DNA of 64,000 bases from Chitinophaga nivalis (lineage in GTDB: Bacteria; Bacteroidota; Bacteroidia; Chitinophagales; Chitinophagaceae). Of the stretch, positions 25,920 to 35,400 are shown piece after piece (within the stretch, counting starts at the first letter, position 1; every line of letters starts with the position of its first letter). A program made the translations under genes and the position numbers. Where the stretch lies: NCBI RefSeq assembly GCF_025989125.1, contig NZ_JAPDNR010000001.1, forward strand, positions 6,312,087 to 6,376,086, given 5' to 3'. Under the pieces are notes generated by a model. That model did not search any database, was not told where the DNA came from, and saw nothing but the letters and a program-made list of their open reading frames with translations.

Positions 25920-28900
25920 ATGACTTACGCAGGAAGTATTCCCGCCAAATTCTCTATTGACCACAATGGCGGTAGTAACTACACTTTTCAGCTGGACGTA
26001 CCCCCCGGTATTGCGCAGATGCAGCCTAAACTAAACCTCAACTACAACAGCGCCTGGGGGAATAGCCTATTAGGCATGGGCTGTCAGCTCAATGGATTAT
26101 CCGTCATTGAAAGAACCGGCGCCACGCTTGATCAGGATGGTTTTATCGCAGGCATCACGTTGAGTGATACCGATCGGCTGAATATCGATCACGCCAGAAT
26201 GGTACTGCGTACCGGCTCCTCCTACTTCGATACCGGCGCTATCTATGAAACCGAACGCCAGTCGTGGCACAAAATCGTACCCGTATATAACGGCACCAGC
26301 AACCGGCAGGGACCAGACAGTTTCACTGTGTATAATCCGGATGGAAAAATCTATCGGTATGGCACCACCACCGACTCCCAAGGCGTGACATCCGCTACCA
26401 ATCCTACTATTATGGCCTGGTATCTCAGCAGTATCACAGACCTCTCCGGCAACACCATTACGTTTACCTATACCGCCGCCGGCACGGGCTGGCGCAGGTT
26501 TCCTTCCCGTATTGACTATACGGCCAATACCCAACAAAACATTGCTGCCAGACGATCCGTCAGATTTAACTATGAGAACCGGCAAGATATTGAATCCGGA
26601 TATGTAGCAGGATTTGAAACTTCGGCCAGCATACGGCTTACCTCCTTAACGACCCATGTAGATGAAACACTGGTCATGACTTATGCATTTACCTATGAAT
26701 ACAGTTCCTCCACGCAACGAAGCCGCCTGACAGCGGTAACGCAATCAGACAAAGATGGTACGGCCCTGTTTCCCACTACCTTCTCGTGGCAGGATGCCGG
26801 CTGCAATTACAATGCCGCCACCACCATTCCTACCTCCGGTATTGACTGGGGCGGCCTATTCATACCAATAGACCTGACGGGCAACGGGAGTCTGGACTTC
26901 GTCAATGCCTACAGTGATAGCAGTAATAATTTAAACCTCAACATTTATCTGTCGCAGTTAAATGGCAAATTTTCCGATGCAATTCCGGTGCAAACGAATT
27001 TACAGTTTGGCGGACTGTTTATCCCATTGGATGCAAACGGCGATGGAAAAAACGAACTGGTATATGCCACACAGGACAATGACAACCTGGCGTTGACGCT
27101 GTTCACGGCACAATCCAGCGGTAATTCCTGGACGCTTTCTCCCGGCACTACACAAACCACCAATTTATCGTTTGGAGGCGATTTACTGGCTGCTGACGTA
27201 GATGGCGACGGACTGGCAGATCTGGTGTATAGTTATCAGGACAATGACAGCCTGGGCCTGAATGTATTATTCTCCGATGGCGCCACCTTTACGCCTGCCG
27301 GCGGCACCACCTACAATGCCTTCTTTGGTGGTTCCCTTATTGCCATAGATCTGAATGCAGATGGCAGAGATGACTTACTGTATGTGACAAGCGATGTCAA
27401 TCAGAATCTCAGCTTTACCTCTTTCTTTTCTAAAAGCAGAAACGGCTTCACGCAGGTTAATAATACCTTCACGGATCAACTGGATGCAGGCGGCAGCCTG
27501 ATTCCGATAGATATCAATGCCGACGGCAATATGGATCTTATCTATATCACTGGCACCGACAATGTGAATCTGCAGATACTGGTCAACAACGGACAAACAT
27601 TTAGTGCGGGCGCCTCTCTGGCTACCGGTTTTTCTTCCGGTGTATCTGTGATGCTCACTTCCCTGACTGCGGCTCCCGTACCGGAATTATTATTACTCAC
27701 GCAACAGGATAATAACCTGGCTATTTCCGTTGTACGGGTTTTCAACGCTCAGTTGAGTATGATGTCGGGTATCAATCAGTTTCCCCAGGGCACACTCTTT
27801 GGCGGATTATTAATGCCCCTGGATTTATATGGCACCGGATTCAGTAACCTTGTTTATCTCACAGACAACGATGGTACCCAGGCCACACAGGTACTTTCGC
27901 CCACAGGTGCTTACCCCGATTTGATAACGACCATCGCTAATGGTACCGGCGGACAATACCTGCCACAATACAGTCCCATTACAGATCCGGCCGTATACAG
28001 CATTTCTGGCGCTGCAGCGAATGGATCCATGGAACCCAGAAGCCTGATGCATGCAAAAGTAAACGGCATGAGTTACAATATTCAGCTGGGCGATTACAAC
28101 ATCCCGGGCATAGCAGCCGGCAAAGATGTACTGCAAAGAACACCGATTCCTAAATATGTCGTTGGTTCCTACACCAAAAAAGATGGCATCGGCGGCGCAT
28201 GGGTCACCAGCTATAATTATGCAGATGCTGTAATTGACAGATCAGGCAGGGGCTGGCTGGGCTTTGGCAGCGTCAGCATTTCAGACCACAGCATGGACAC
28301 CACCGACCAGCTGTTGCTGTTACAAACCTTCCCTTGTACACAGGTGATAAAAAAACAAAGTACCCGGCGCACCAGCGATCAGACGTTTATGAAAACAGTG
28401 GATTATACCTATCAGACCCCACAGCAAAACAACGCGTACCTGATACTCAATGACTCCACCATCACCAAATATTATACATTCGCTGCCAATACGGATACGC
28501 CGGATACCACCGTCACGGTAGGGAAACAATTTGACGATCATGGTAATGCCAACCGCATTGATACCGATGGAAATGGCATGGCCGCAAGGGTAACGGAAAT
28601 CAGGAATTATATCAATGATGAAACCAACTGGAGAATAGGCCTGATACACGAGCATCAGTATTATGCAGATAACGGTTTGCAAAACTTACTCAAGAAAGAA
28701 CAGTTCTCCTATTATGACAGCACCTACTTAACCAAAGAACATGATATCTGGGAGAGTGTGGCAGCGCAATGGTTAAAGACCACCTATCAGTATGACGCCA
28801 TGGGAAATCTCACTCTGGAAACAGATGCTGCCGGATTTGCTACCACCACTACCATAGAACAGTCGTTCTACACTTTTATAGCATCCAAAACGGTGACGCT

Positions 28901-31835
28901 GGCAACAGGTGTTACATTAACCAAGCAGTTTAGTTATGACCCTGCCTTCGGCAAGCTCACGAGTAAAACAGAAGCCAATGGCGCCATTAAGCAACAGGAA
29001 ACAGATGGACTGGGTCGTGTCAAATCAGTTTCAAGAACGGCGCCGAATAAGAGCCAGGTGGCAACAACACAGTACAGCTGGACATTCGAGAACAACCAAT
29101 TATGTTATAACCTCAGCAACCGGGTTTCCTGGACAGATGACAACTGGAAAACCACGAAGACGTATTACGACGGACTGGGAAGAAAAACAAAAATAACCCG
29201 GCCTGATGTATCCGGCAATAAAACCATCATCATTGATACTACTTATAACGAAAGCGGGCAAAAACTAACGGAAACATTACCCTATTTCGAGCACACCACC
29301 AGTTTGCCCATTACCTGGACATATGATGCCTTCGGCAGAAATATACAGCAGACAACACCTGCCGCTGATCCCAACAACCCGGTAGTAACCACTACCAGGA
29401 CCTATTCGAAGATTACCACGGAGCAGGTAATAACAGCCGTTGGTACCCCCGAAGCGCGCACCACATCCGTCACTCACGGACTCGGTCCCAAAGGCCCGTT
29501 GCCGCTTACCAAAACCAGTGCAGACGGAGGTAGCACCCAATACCAATATAATGGCCTGGGACTATTAATTTCCGTTACAGATCCCACCAATATCACCACG
29601 CAGATCAGTTACGATTCACTGGAAAGAAAAACAGCCATCACAACGCCTGCCTATAGTAAAAGTATTACGTACAATGATCAGCAGCGCACGGCTACCGAAA
29701 CAATCGCCGGTAATACCGTTACTTTATATAAAGATGAGATCAGTCGCCTTACCAAAAAAGTGACCGACAAAGGTGAGATCACCCAATTCACCTATGATGA
29801 TACTGCTGCCACTTATGGAACAGGTATGCTTACGAAGGTAGTGTTGCCATCAGGCGATCAGTTTACCTATGGCTATAATGCAGACGCGCTCATTACAACA
29901 AAACAAGTCACCATCAGCAGTGATACCTATACGATTAGTAAGGTGTATACCCCTGATGCGCAAACATCGTCCATTACCTTTCCGGATGGCGCTATTCAAA
30001 ACAATACCTATAGCAGTAATGGCATCCTTAAGCAGATTGATTTTACAGGTACCAGCGATCAGCTAACCGGCCTCGCTGTCTACGATCAGTTTGATATGCG
30101 GGATCACCCACAGCTCATCACCTATAAAAACGGTGTCAGTAAAGCCATGGGATATGACAACTATGGCAGAATCATGAGTTACCAGGCTACCAGCCAGCAA
30201 AACAATATCTTTTCAGACACCATCGTTCGCAATGCGACCGACGCGGTTATAAACGATGGTACAACGGCGCAGCCTAACAGTTATCAATATGATTCAACCG
30301 GTAGATTAATTGCTGCCAATGAAAATGCGGAGACGTTCTCCTACCAATATGATCAGTCAGGCAACTGTACCCATCTCAATGGAGATACCCTGCTATATCA
30401 GGGCTATGCGCCCCAATCCGGCGGCACCAACGCCTCCTTTACAGCACAGTATAATACTGCAGGTAGCCTTACACAACTACAATACGATACAACAACTACC
30501 CAGTACAGTTATGACAGCGAACAACGATTGGTAGCTGCAGGTGATGATACCTTCGCTTATGATCATACCGGGCAACGAATGGTAAAAAGTGAACCAGGTG
30601 TCACTACCTACTACATTGCTCCGGAATACGAAGTCGTAAAGTTTCAGGGAGGCAACGTACAACACACCTGCCATGTCAACGGAACAGGTGACCGGATCTT
30701 TACCAGAACCATCGCCGATACCGGTACCCCAACACCATCACAAGGCATCCCGGCCCCAGGCGATACCTATTTCATTAATGACTACAGAAAAAATACCCGC
30801 GTCACCACAGACGCATCCGGCAATACCACTGCCACGGTAACATTTGATCCGTTCGGTAATATAAAATCGCAAACAGGTAGCAATGCCTTTCGCATCTATT
30901 TCTCTGATGGCGAATACGACAATGGTATCAAGGCTTACTATATGCAGTCACGTTACTACGATCCGCGGATATGCCATTTCCTCACGCCGGATGATGGCTT
31001 TGGCGGCAAACTACTGGACAGGGATACCTATAACCTCTATGCCTATGTGTCCAGTGACCCAATGGGTTTAACAGATCCTACCGGGCACTCGTGGCTGGAC
31101 TTCATTGTTCAAACGGTCATAGATGTGGCTTACATAGCCGCTGGTATTGGCGCCATTATTATTACAGGCGGTGCGCTGGCCAACACCATCGGAGCCGGAC
31201 TGATAGGCGCCGGCATTGGTGGTTTGATTTATGACGTTACGCAAAAGGTATGGGAAAAACCGAGTGATCAGGTTTGGGGCTTAAAAGGCTGGGCAGGCGC
31301 TATGATCATTGGTGGTGCAACAGGGCTGGCTGCCGGTGTCGGGGCCTATTATTTAATCCCCTACATTGTTGGAGCAGCAGGCGTCACCAGTACGTTTGCC
31401 GTCATTGGCATAAAAGTAATCACCTCCGTTATTACCGGTATGCTGATCGGTGCAGGAGGCAAAGCACTCTCCAATGTCTTTAATGGCAAACCTGTCGGCT
31501 CAGGGGTTTTATCGGCCGCGGTATTCGGAGGCCTGGCCTCTTTCCTGACTGGTGCAGTCACTGCTACTGTCAACTATTCCATTTTTGAACAGGAAATAGA
31601 AGAAGAAACCACGCAGGAGGTGCAGGAAGGACTGGAAGAATCGCTGGAAGAAACCTCCACCAATGAAACCACCCAAAACCCCTTACGCAATAACATTACC
31701 AGACAATTAAAACGGGTTCCGATGAAACAAAGATGGTTCGAAAATGATAAGGATTTAATCGGCACCACCATCCGGTTCACCTTCGGCTCTATCAACAAAA
31801 CGCTTAGCACCTTACATCTGGAGCCAAGTTTCTGA
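25920..31835 (+). CDS. SpvB/TcB-like RHS-repeat protein (Tc-type toxin component) with a hydrophobic C-terminal tail
   Basis: 1971 residues, without a signal peptide. Order: SpvB-type N-terminal domain (about 1-310; GGSNYTFQLDVPPGIAQMQP, LNLNYNSAWGNSLLGMG), seven FG-GAP/VCBS-like repeats of about 50 residues (about 305-645, such as PIDLTGNGSLDFV and AADVDGDGLADLVYSYQDN), a TcdB-middle-like region (about 660-820) and RHS/YD repeats (about 960-1660). The RHS core ends at RYYDPRICHFLTPDD and YNLYAYVSSDPMGLTDPTG (about 1677-1719). After DPTG comes a variable tail of about 250 residues, with several Gly/Ala-rich membrane-like segments (IAAGIGAIIITGGALANTIG, VTSTFAVIGIKVITSVITG), a Glu/Thr-rich linker and a basic end. 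In known Tc and RHS toxins the part after this boundary is the effector. No TcA component and no immunity gene is recognised nearby, so delivery and target are open. Confidence 0.88.
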   Translation: MTYAGSIPAKFSIDHNGGSNYTFQLDVPPGIAQMQPKLNLNYNSAWGNSLLGMGCQLNGLSVIERTGATLDQDGFIAGITLSDTDRLNIDHARMVLRTGSSYFDTGAIYETERQSWHKIVPVYNGTSNRQGPDSFTVYNPDGKIYRYGTTTDSQGVTSATNPTIMAWYLSSITDLSGNTITFTYTAAGTGWRRFPSRIDYTANTQQNIAARRSVRFNYENRQDIESGYVAGFETSASIRLTSLTTHVDETLVMTYAFTYEYSSSTQRSRLTAVTQSDKDGTALFPTTFSWQDAGCNYNAATTIPTSGIDWGGLFIPIDLTGNGSLDFVNAYSDSSNNLNLNIYLSQLNGKFSDAIPVQTNLQFGGLFIPLDANGDGKNELVYATQDNDNLALTLFTAQSSGNSWTLSPGTTQTTNLSFGGDLLAADVDGDGLADLVYSYQDNDSLGLNVLFSDGATFTPAGGTTYNAFFGGSLIAIDLNADGRDDLLYVTSDVNQNLSFTSFFSKSRNGFTQVNNTFTDQLDAGGSLIPIDINADGNMDLIYITGTDNVNLQILVNNGQTFSAGASLATGFSSGVSVMLTSLTAAPVPELLLLTQQDNNLAISVVRVFNAQLSMMSGINQFPQGTLFGGLLMPLDLYGTGFSNLVYLTDNDGTQATQVLSPTGAYPDLITTIANGTGGQYLPQYSPITDPAVYSISGAAANGSMEPRSLMHAKVNGMSYNIQLGDYNIPGIAAGKDVLQRTPIPKYVVGSYTKKDGIGGAWVTSYNYADAVIDRSGRGWLGFGSVSISDHSMDTTDQLLLLQTFPCTQVIKKQSTRRTSDQTFMKTVDYTYQTPQQNNAYLILNDSTITKYYTFAANTDTPDTTVTVGKQFDDHGNANRIDTDGNGMAARVTEIRNYINDETNWRIGLIHEHQYYADNGLQNLLKKEQFSYYDSTYLTKEHDIWESVAAQWLKTTYQYDAMGNLTLETDAAGFATTTTIEQSFYTFIASKTVTLATGVTLTKQFSYDPAFGKLTSKTEANGAIKQQETDGLGRVKSVSRTAPNKSQVATTQYSWTFENNQLCYNLSNRVSWTDDNWKTTKTYYDGLGRKTKITRPDVSGNKTIIIDTTYNESGQKLTETLPYFEHTTSLPITWTYDAFGRNIQQTTPAADPNNPVVTTTRTYSKITTEQVITAVGTPEARTTSVTHGLGPKGPLPLTKTSADGGSTQYQYNGLGLLISVTDPTNITTQISYDSLERKTAITTPAYSKSITYNDQQRTATETIAGNTVTLYKDEISRLTKKVTDKGEITQFTYDDTAATYGTGMLTKVVLPSGDQFTYGYNADALITTKQVTISSDTYTISKVYTPDAQTSSITFPDGAIQNNTYSSNGILKQIDFTGTSDQLTGLAVYDQFDMRDHPQLITYKNGVSKAMGYDNYGRIMSYQATSQQNNIFSDTIVRNATDAVINDGTTAQPNSYQYDSTGRLIAANENAETFSYQYDQSGNCTHLNGDTLLYQGYAPQSGGTNASFTAQYNTAGSLTQLQYDTTTTQYSYDSEQRLVAAGDDTFAYDHTGQRMVKSEPGVTTYYIAPEYEVVKFQGGNVQHTCHVNGTGDRIFTRTIADTGTPTPSQGIPAPGDTYFINDYRKNTRVTTDASGNTTATVTFDPFGNIKSQTGSNAFRIYFSDGEYDNGIKAYYMQSRYYDPRICHFLTPDDGFGGKLLDRDTYNLYAYVSSDPMGLTDPTGHSWLDFIVQTVIDVAYIAAGIGAIIITGGALANTIGAGLIGAGIGGLIYDVTQKVWEKPSDQVWGLKGWAGAMIIGGATGLAAGVGAYYLIPYIVGAAGVTSTFAVIGIKVITSVITGMLIGAGGKALSNVFNGKPVGSGVLSAAVFGGLASFLTGAVTATVNYSIFEQEIEEETTQEVQEGLEESLEETSTNETTQNPLRNNITRQLKRVPMKQRWFENDKDLIGTTIRFTFGSINKTLSTLHLEPSF

Positions 31836-31883
31836 CAGCAGCTGATTTAATATTCCATTCCTAACAATTTAAATCCATTCAAG

Positions 31884-33149
31884 ATGAAAACCGATGTATT
31901 AGTTTCTCCCAATGAAGAACTGCTCGCGAACGCAGTGATCTACAATGTAGCTACAGATGTTATCCAGGCAGCCGACATTACCAAAGCACTGGAAAGCGGA
32001 AAAACCGTGGCGCTTAAACATACCAAAGCTTCCCAACTGGAAAATCTTTTCCCCGGCTGCAGCGTACCGGATGACCTGGCACTGTTTGCCGTCAAACAGG
32101 TACCCATTCCGGGGTATAAAGACAAGCTCCATACCATTGTGACCATTATCCCCGAAGAAATCGTGTATGATCTGCATATCGCTTCAGATAATACTGCTGA
32201 TACGGAGAAACATCAACACAAAATATCCTTGTCTGACCAGCAGCTCAATGACGAAATCGGCAAGCATATTCAGTTGCAAGTAAACTTAGTCAACTCCCTG
32301 ACACCACCTCCCGAGCTCAATGCCTACTTCGGCCTGGCAACACAAAACTTTCCTTACCCGGTGCCCTATACACAGAATATCTGGTCACATAACAATGGAT
32401 CGCAGCAAACCGTACAGGTTTCCGTCACCCAGACCTACTATATATATCTGGCGAAATCCAACAACCAGAATCAATTTATCGTGATTATGGTGCAAAACGG
32501 CTATTCACAGGCATCCAGCACCAGTGTGCTCTGTTGCAATGATAATCAGGAACGCATATTTCTCAACAGCTTCTTTACGCTGACCAATACCCTGAGTCAA
32601 TTCAGTAATGCCTACATGAGCTCTCCGGGTTCTTCTTCGAACAGTTCCAATCCTATAATAGATAGCATTAGCTATCCGATGACGGTATTGGTGAACAAAA
32701 GCGGTAACCCAAGTGTCGCTCCTTTCACGGCCCAGTACTCCAATTCCGTCAACAGCGCCGATTGGGGAATCAATCTCGATCAGAACGGTCAAAGCACTTC
32801 CTGGAGCTATTACACCACCAATCCCTGGAATTCCAGAACACAGTATTTTCAGGATTTCGGCAACTGGTGGGGCCAAATGTATAGCAGCGGCAATGTGGTA
32901 GGCATGAACAATCAATGTACCGGCAGCGTTCCTTTTGATTCCGTAGCTGCCTGGACAACCCCCGCCAGCCTTGCACAGCAATCCGTTTATTTTTCCTATT
33001 CGAGCAATTACTATTATGTTGGTTTTGCCACTCCATCCGGCACCGGTAACGGACATCATCAGATGGCCCAGAGTTCTCCGAATAATACACCGAATACGCC
33101 CAGCTGGGATCTAATCCAGCTCACCAATTCATCAAAGATTATTCATTGA
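31884..33149 (+). CDS. Unrecognised 421-residue protein downstream of the RHS gene
   Basis: 421 residues, 48 nt after the RHS stop and probably co-transcribed. No signal peptide. The first 130 residues are rich in short hydrophobic stretches (IYNVATDVIQAADITKALES, VKQVPIPGYKDKLHTIVTII). The second half is dense in Asn, Ser, Gln, Trp and Tyr (PYTQNIWSHNNGSQQTVQ, FGNWWGQMYSSGNVVG, YFSYSSNYYYVGFATPSG), suggesting a beta-rich fold. I do not recognise the family. Position suggests a partner, chaperone or co-effector of the RHS protein, but this is inference. It is followed by a terminator hairpin. Confidence 0.75.
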   Translation: MKTDVLVSPNEELLANAVIYNVATDVIQAADITKALESGKTVALKHTKASQLENLFPGCSVPDDLALFAVKQVPIPGYKDKLHTIVTIIPEEIVYDLHIASDNTADTEKHQHKISLSDQQLNDEIGKHIQLQVNLVNSLTPPPELNAYFGLATQNFPYPVPYTQNIWSHNNGSQQTVQVSVTQTYYIYLAKSNNQNQFIVIMVQNGYSQASSTSVLCCNDNQERIFLNSFFTLTNTLSQFSNAYMSSPGSSSNSSNPIIDSISYPMTVLVNKSGNPSVAPFTAQYSNSVNSADWGINLDQNGQSTSWSYYTTNPWNSRTQYFQDFGNWWGQMYSSGNVVGMNNQCTGSVPFDSVAAWTTPASLAQQSVYFSYSSNYYYVGFATPSGTGNGHHQMAQSSPNNTPNTPSWDLIQLTNSSKIIH

Positions 33150-33173
33150 TGAGCGGAGCGTATATTAAAAGCT

Positions 33174-33197
33174 AGCCACCAGTAAATACTGGTGGCT
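33174..33197 (+). terminator. Hairpin terminator behind the RHS unit
   Basis: A 10-bp perfect stem (AGCCACCAGT, 33174-33183, and complement 33188-33197) with a 4-nt loop, 24 nt after the stop of the plus-strand gene. Only a weak T-rich tail follows. Confidence 0.6.
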
Positions 33198-33317
33198 TCT
33201 GATAACATTACTATACTATACTCCGGTTTCACATACTATTTATGTAATATCCGGCAAGCATCTTTTTACAAAAAAACTGTTTTGCTTTTCTGATTTATAT
33301 TTCAATATCCTGATTGT

Positions 33318-33431
33318 TCACATCAATACCGTCACCAGCGTCACCACTACCACAACTCCCATTAACAGGGTAAGCAGGTATAAAAATAACCTGGTGATCA
33401 CCTTGCACATTTGTTCTTCTTCGTATTCCAT
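33318..33431 (-). CDS. 37-residue single-helix membrane peptide
   Basis: A short frame of 38 codons that a length filter would drop. It begins MEYEEEQMCKVITR and continues as a single hydrophobic helix (LFLYLLTLLMGVVVVVTLVT), a typical topology for small membrane proteins with an acidic cytoplasmic end. It lies 45 nt after the stop of the 2OG-oxygenase gene on the same strand, in an operon-like row with the TylF-like gene. Its ATG is preceded by an AAAAGATA stretch that could serve as ribosome site. Function unknown; the gene itself is uncertain but the composition is not what random sequence would give. Confidence 0.5.
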   Translation of the reverse strand: MEYEEEQMCKVITRLFLYLLTLLMGVVVVVTLVTVLM

Positions 33432-33476
33432 ACAATATCTTTTATAGTATGTTGATCTGCACTGCTAAGTGTAGTC

Positions 33477-34304
33477 TTACTTTTTCTTATTCCGTTTATA
33501 CATCTTTAAAAAGAGCGGTGGGGTTAAATCGGTAATAAAATTCAACGAATGATTAAACAAAGACATAGACAGCGCATCCGCTTCCCTGCTTCTGAAATCA
33601 GTTGTTATTCTGTTACCAGCAGCCATTTCCTCAGCGGGCCTGCCGTTGGTATAATAATAAAGGGCTATGGATTTGCGGCTTTCTCCGGGTGGGCATGTCA
33701 GCGGATCCGGATGTCCGTGAAAGGAATGATCAGCGGTATTGAAAATAACCATCCTGTTAAAGACAGGCAGGATACTTTTCACACATCCTTTCATCTCCTT
33801 ATCCCATAGTTCAAAGTGGCCACCATATGTTTCGTCCCAATGCTCATTCAGGTAAACCAATAAATTAATCCGGCGGTTCAGGTTGAGCAAGGGATGCCGG
33901 TTAAAGTCTGCATGTATTTTCAGGTAGCCCCCTCTTTTAATCTGATGCAGGCCTCCACCCCATAGATAAGGATCCGGAATCAATCCATCAATACCTGTTA
34001 AGGTGGTCAGGAACTGCAGGAATGGCTGTGCATTCAAGGCATGCAACAGCTCAAGTGTAGCAGGACCAAAGCGGCTTTCATCGTTGGAGGCAAATTTTAA
34101 TTCATTCGGATTATTAAAATAAATATCCTGTTGCTTATCCAGGTCAGGAAATTCCGTTACGATACTTCGTAGCATAGATTCATTGAACAATCCATCCAGT
34201 GTGACATGCGGAAACGGGGCTGCATTTTTATAGGAAGAGCAGGATTGAGCAGCCAGGAGCAGGAGCTCCGTATTTGATTTTTTAAGCAGCGATGAATTAG
34301 ACAT
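33477..34304 (-). CDS. 2-oxoglutarate/Fe(II)-dependent oxygenase
   Basis: 275 residues. The facial triad and 2-OG site are visible: HxD in KIHADFNRHP (about 137-139), distal His in DHSFHGHPDP (about 190-200), and the 2-OG-binding Arg in ESRKSIALYYYTNGRP (about 209-211). The group resembles the prolyl-4-hydroxylase-like 2OG-FeII_Oxy_3 enzymes that hydroxylate small molecules or peptides. It begins 6 nt after the stop of the TylF-like methyltransferase, so both are co-transcribed and probably tailor the same product. No assembly-line gene adjoins them; the polyketide operon is 14 kb away. Confidence 0.9.
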   Translation of the reverse strand: MSNSSLLKKSNTELLLLAAQSCSSYKNAAPFPHVTLDGLFNESMLRSIVTEFPDLDKQQDIYFNNPNELKFASNDESRFGPATLELLHALNAQPFLQFLTTLTGIDGLIPDPYLWGGGLHQIKRGGYLKIHADFNRHPLLNLNRRINLLVYLNEHWDETYGGHFELWDKEMKGCVKSILPVFNRMVIFNTADHSFHGHPDPLTCPPGESRKSIALYYYTNGRPAEEMAAGNRITTDFRSREADALSMSLFNHSLNFITDLTPPLFLKMYKRNKKK

Positions 34305-34310
34305 ATTACA

Positions 34311-35060
34311 TCATTTTATCTTAATAATGATACCATTACCATTCAGATTATGCAGTACTATACGGTCCGGCAGGGAGTACTGTTCGTTGACAAGTTGGGC
34401 GATGCCCTGGGTAAGCGGAAAACCATAGTCATTAAAAAAGATGGTACCACCAACAGTAATACGGGGCCATACCCACTCCAGTATGGACTTTGCAGACGCA
34501 TAAGCATCTACATCAATGTGACAAAGACAAAAACTTTTATGGATTAATAACTCGGCAGTATCGTCCGGAAAAACACCTTCCAGCAATTGCACATTATAAA
34601 TTCTGGCGGCCTTGATAAACCCCTCTACCATTTCCCGGGAGGTATCGCTATGCTCTCCGCCTTTGTAGTAATTATCATACTTATCTCCTGCCTTTACCAC
34701 GCCTTCAAACGTATCGCAGGCATAAATAACTTTTAAGGATCTGTTTTCCCGGAGCTTTTCTGCCATGATAATACTGGTACTTCCCCGCCAGACACCCACT
34801 TCCAGGATATCACCCGGAATTTTTTCTGCCTGCTCTACCGCTTTCCATAACTCCCAGGCCTGGTACTTATTGACCAGCGAATTTTTCTTCACCCGCCGGA
34901 ATACTTTATTGAAGCGGTAATCCCTGAGCCAGGGTGCGTAGGTATTCGCTGGAATGATCAGCTGATAGGAACTTCCCCATAACCTGGACAACAGGTAAAA
35001 AGGATATTCCAGCAATCGGATGATGATAAAGGTGATGCTACTTAAATACCGTCTATACAT
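34311..35060 (-). CDS. TylF/macrocin-type O-methyltransferase family protein
   Basis: 249 residues. The SAM-binding core is clear: GDILEVGVWRGSTSIIMAEK (motif I, about 80-99), then YACDTFEGVVKAGDKY, and the metal-binding region CHIDVDAYASAKSILEWVWP (about 181-200) with FFNDYGFP. These features match the TylF-type Mg-dependent O-methyltransferases, which act on sugars of macrolides in other bacteria. The N-terminus has a hydrophobic segment (about 8-30) that is unusual for a soluble methyltransferase and could tether it to the membrane. Followed without a gap by the 2OG oxygenase. Acceptor unknown. Confidence 0.88.
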   Translation of the reverse strand: MYRRYLSSITFIIIRLLEYPFYLLSRLWGSSYQLIIPANTYAPWLRDYRFNKVFRRVKKNSLVNKYQAWELWKAVEQAEKIPGDILEVGVWRGSTSIIMAEKLRENRSLKVIYACDTFEGVVKAGDKYDNYYKGGEHSDTSREMVEGFIKAARIYNVQLLEGVFPDDTAELLIHKSFCLCHIDVDAYASAKSILEWVWPRITVGGTIFFNDYGFPLTQGIAQLVNEQYSLPDRIVLHNLNGNGIIIKIK

Positions 35061-35400
35061 AAGCCTTCGATATAAAACATTCAGTACATAACGCGTGTAT
35101 GCCAGTTATTCGGACTACCTATGAAATTGTTATGATGATTTCCGTCAGCTATTAAACACCTGAAAAAATAAAAACCCTTATTCTCAATAAGTTAAACTAA
35201 TGTTAATGACGAATGACCCGGATATAAAGCGCCTGATAACAGCATTCCGGCAGGATTGAAAAACAGCATTAATGGCATGTAGCAAAAGCGACATGATCAG
35301 AAAAGATCCCATCACCCGGCAGGCAGCTAAAATATAATATGGGAAAGCATATTAAATTAAATCTTTACTTATTTTTGTGGGCACCTATACCCTATAATAC
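35061..35400. other. Divergent intergenic region with the promoter of the T9SS surface protein
   Basis: 340 nt without a gene. A perfect -7 element for the plus-strand gene lies at 35370-35377; the region should also contain the promoter of the minus-strand methyltransferase operon, which I could not recognise. Confidence 0.6.
35370..35377 (+). promoter_or_regulatory. -7 element of the large T9SS surface protein
   Basis: TATTTTTG matches TAnnTTTG exactly, 24 nt before the ATG at 35401. No clear -33 was found. Confidence 0.55.

Noticed and set aside
33477..35060. Tailoring genes of the polyketide operon
   Set aside because: The TylF-like and 2OG genes are 14 kb from the synthase, with many unrelated genes between; a link is possible but not supported.
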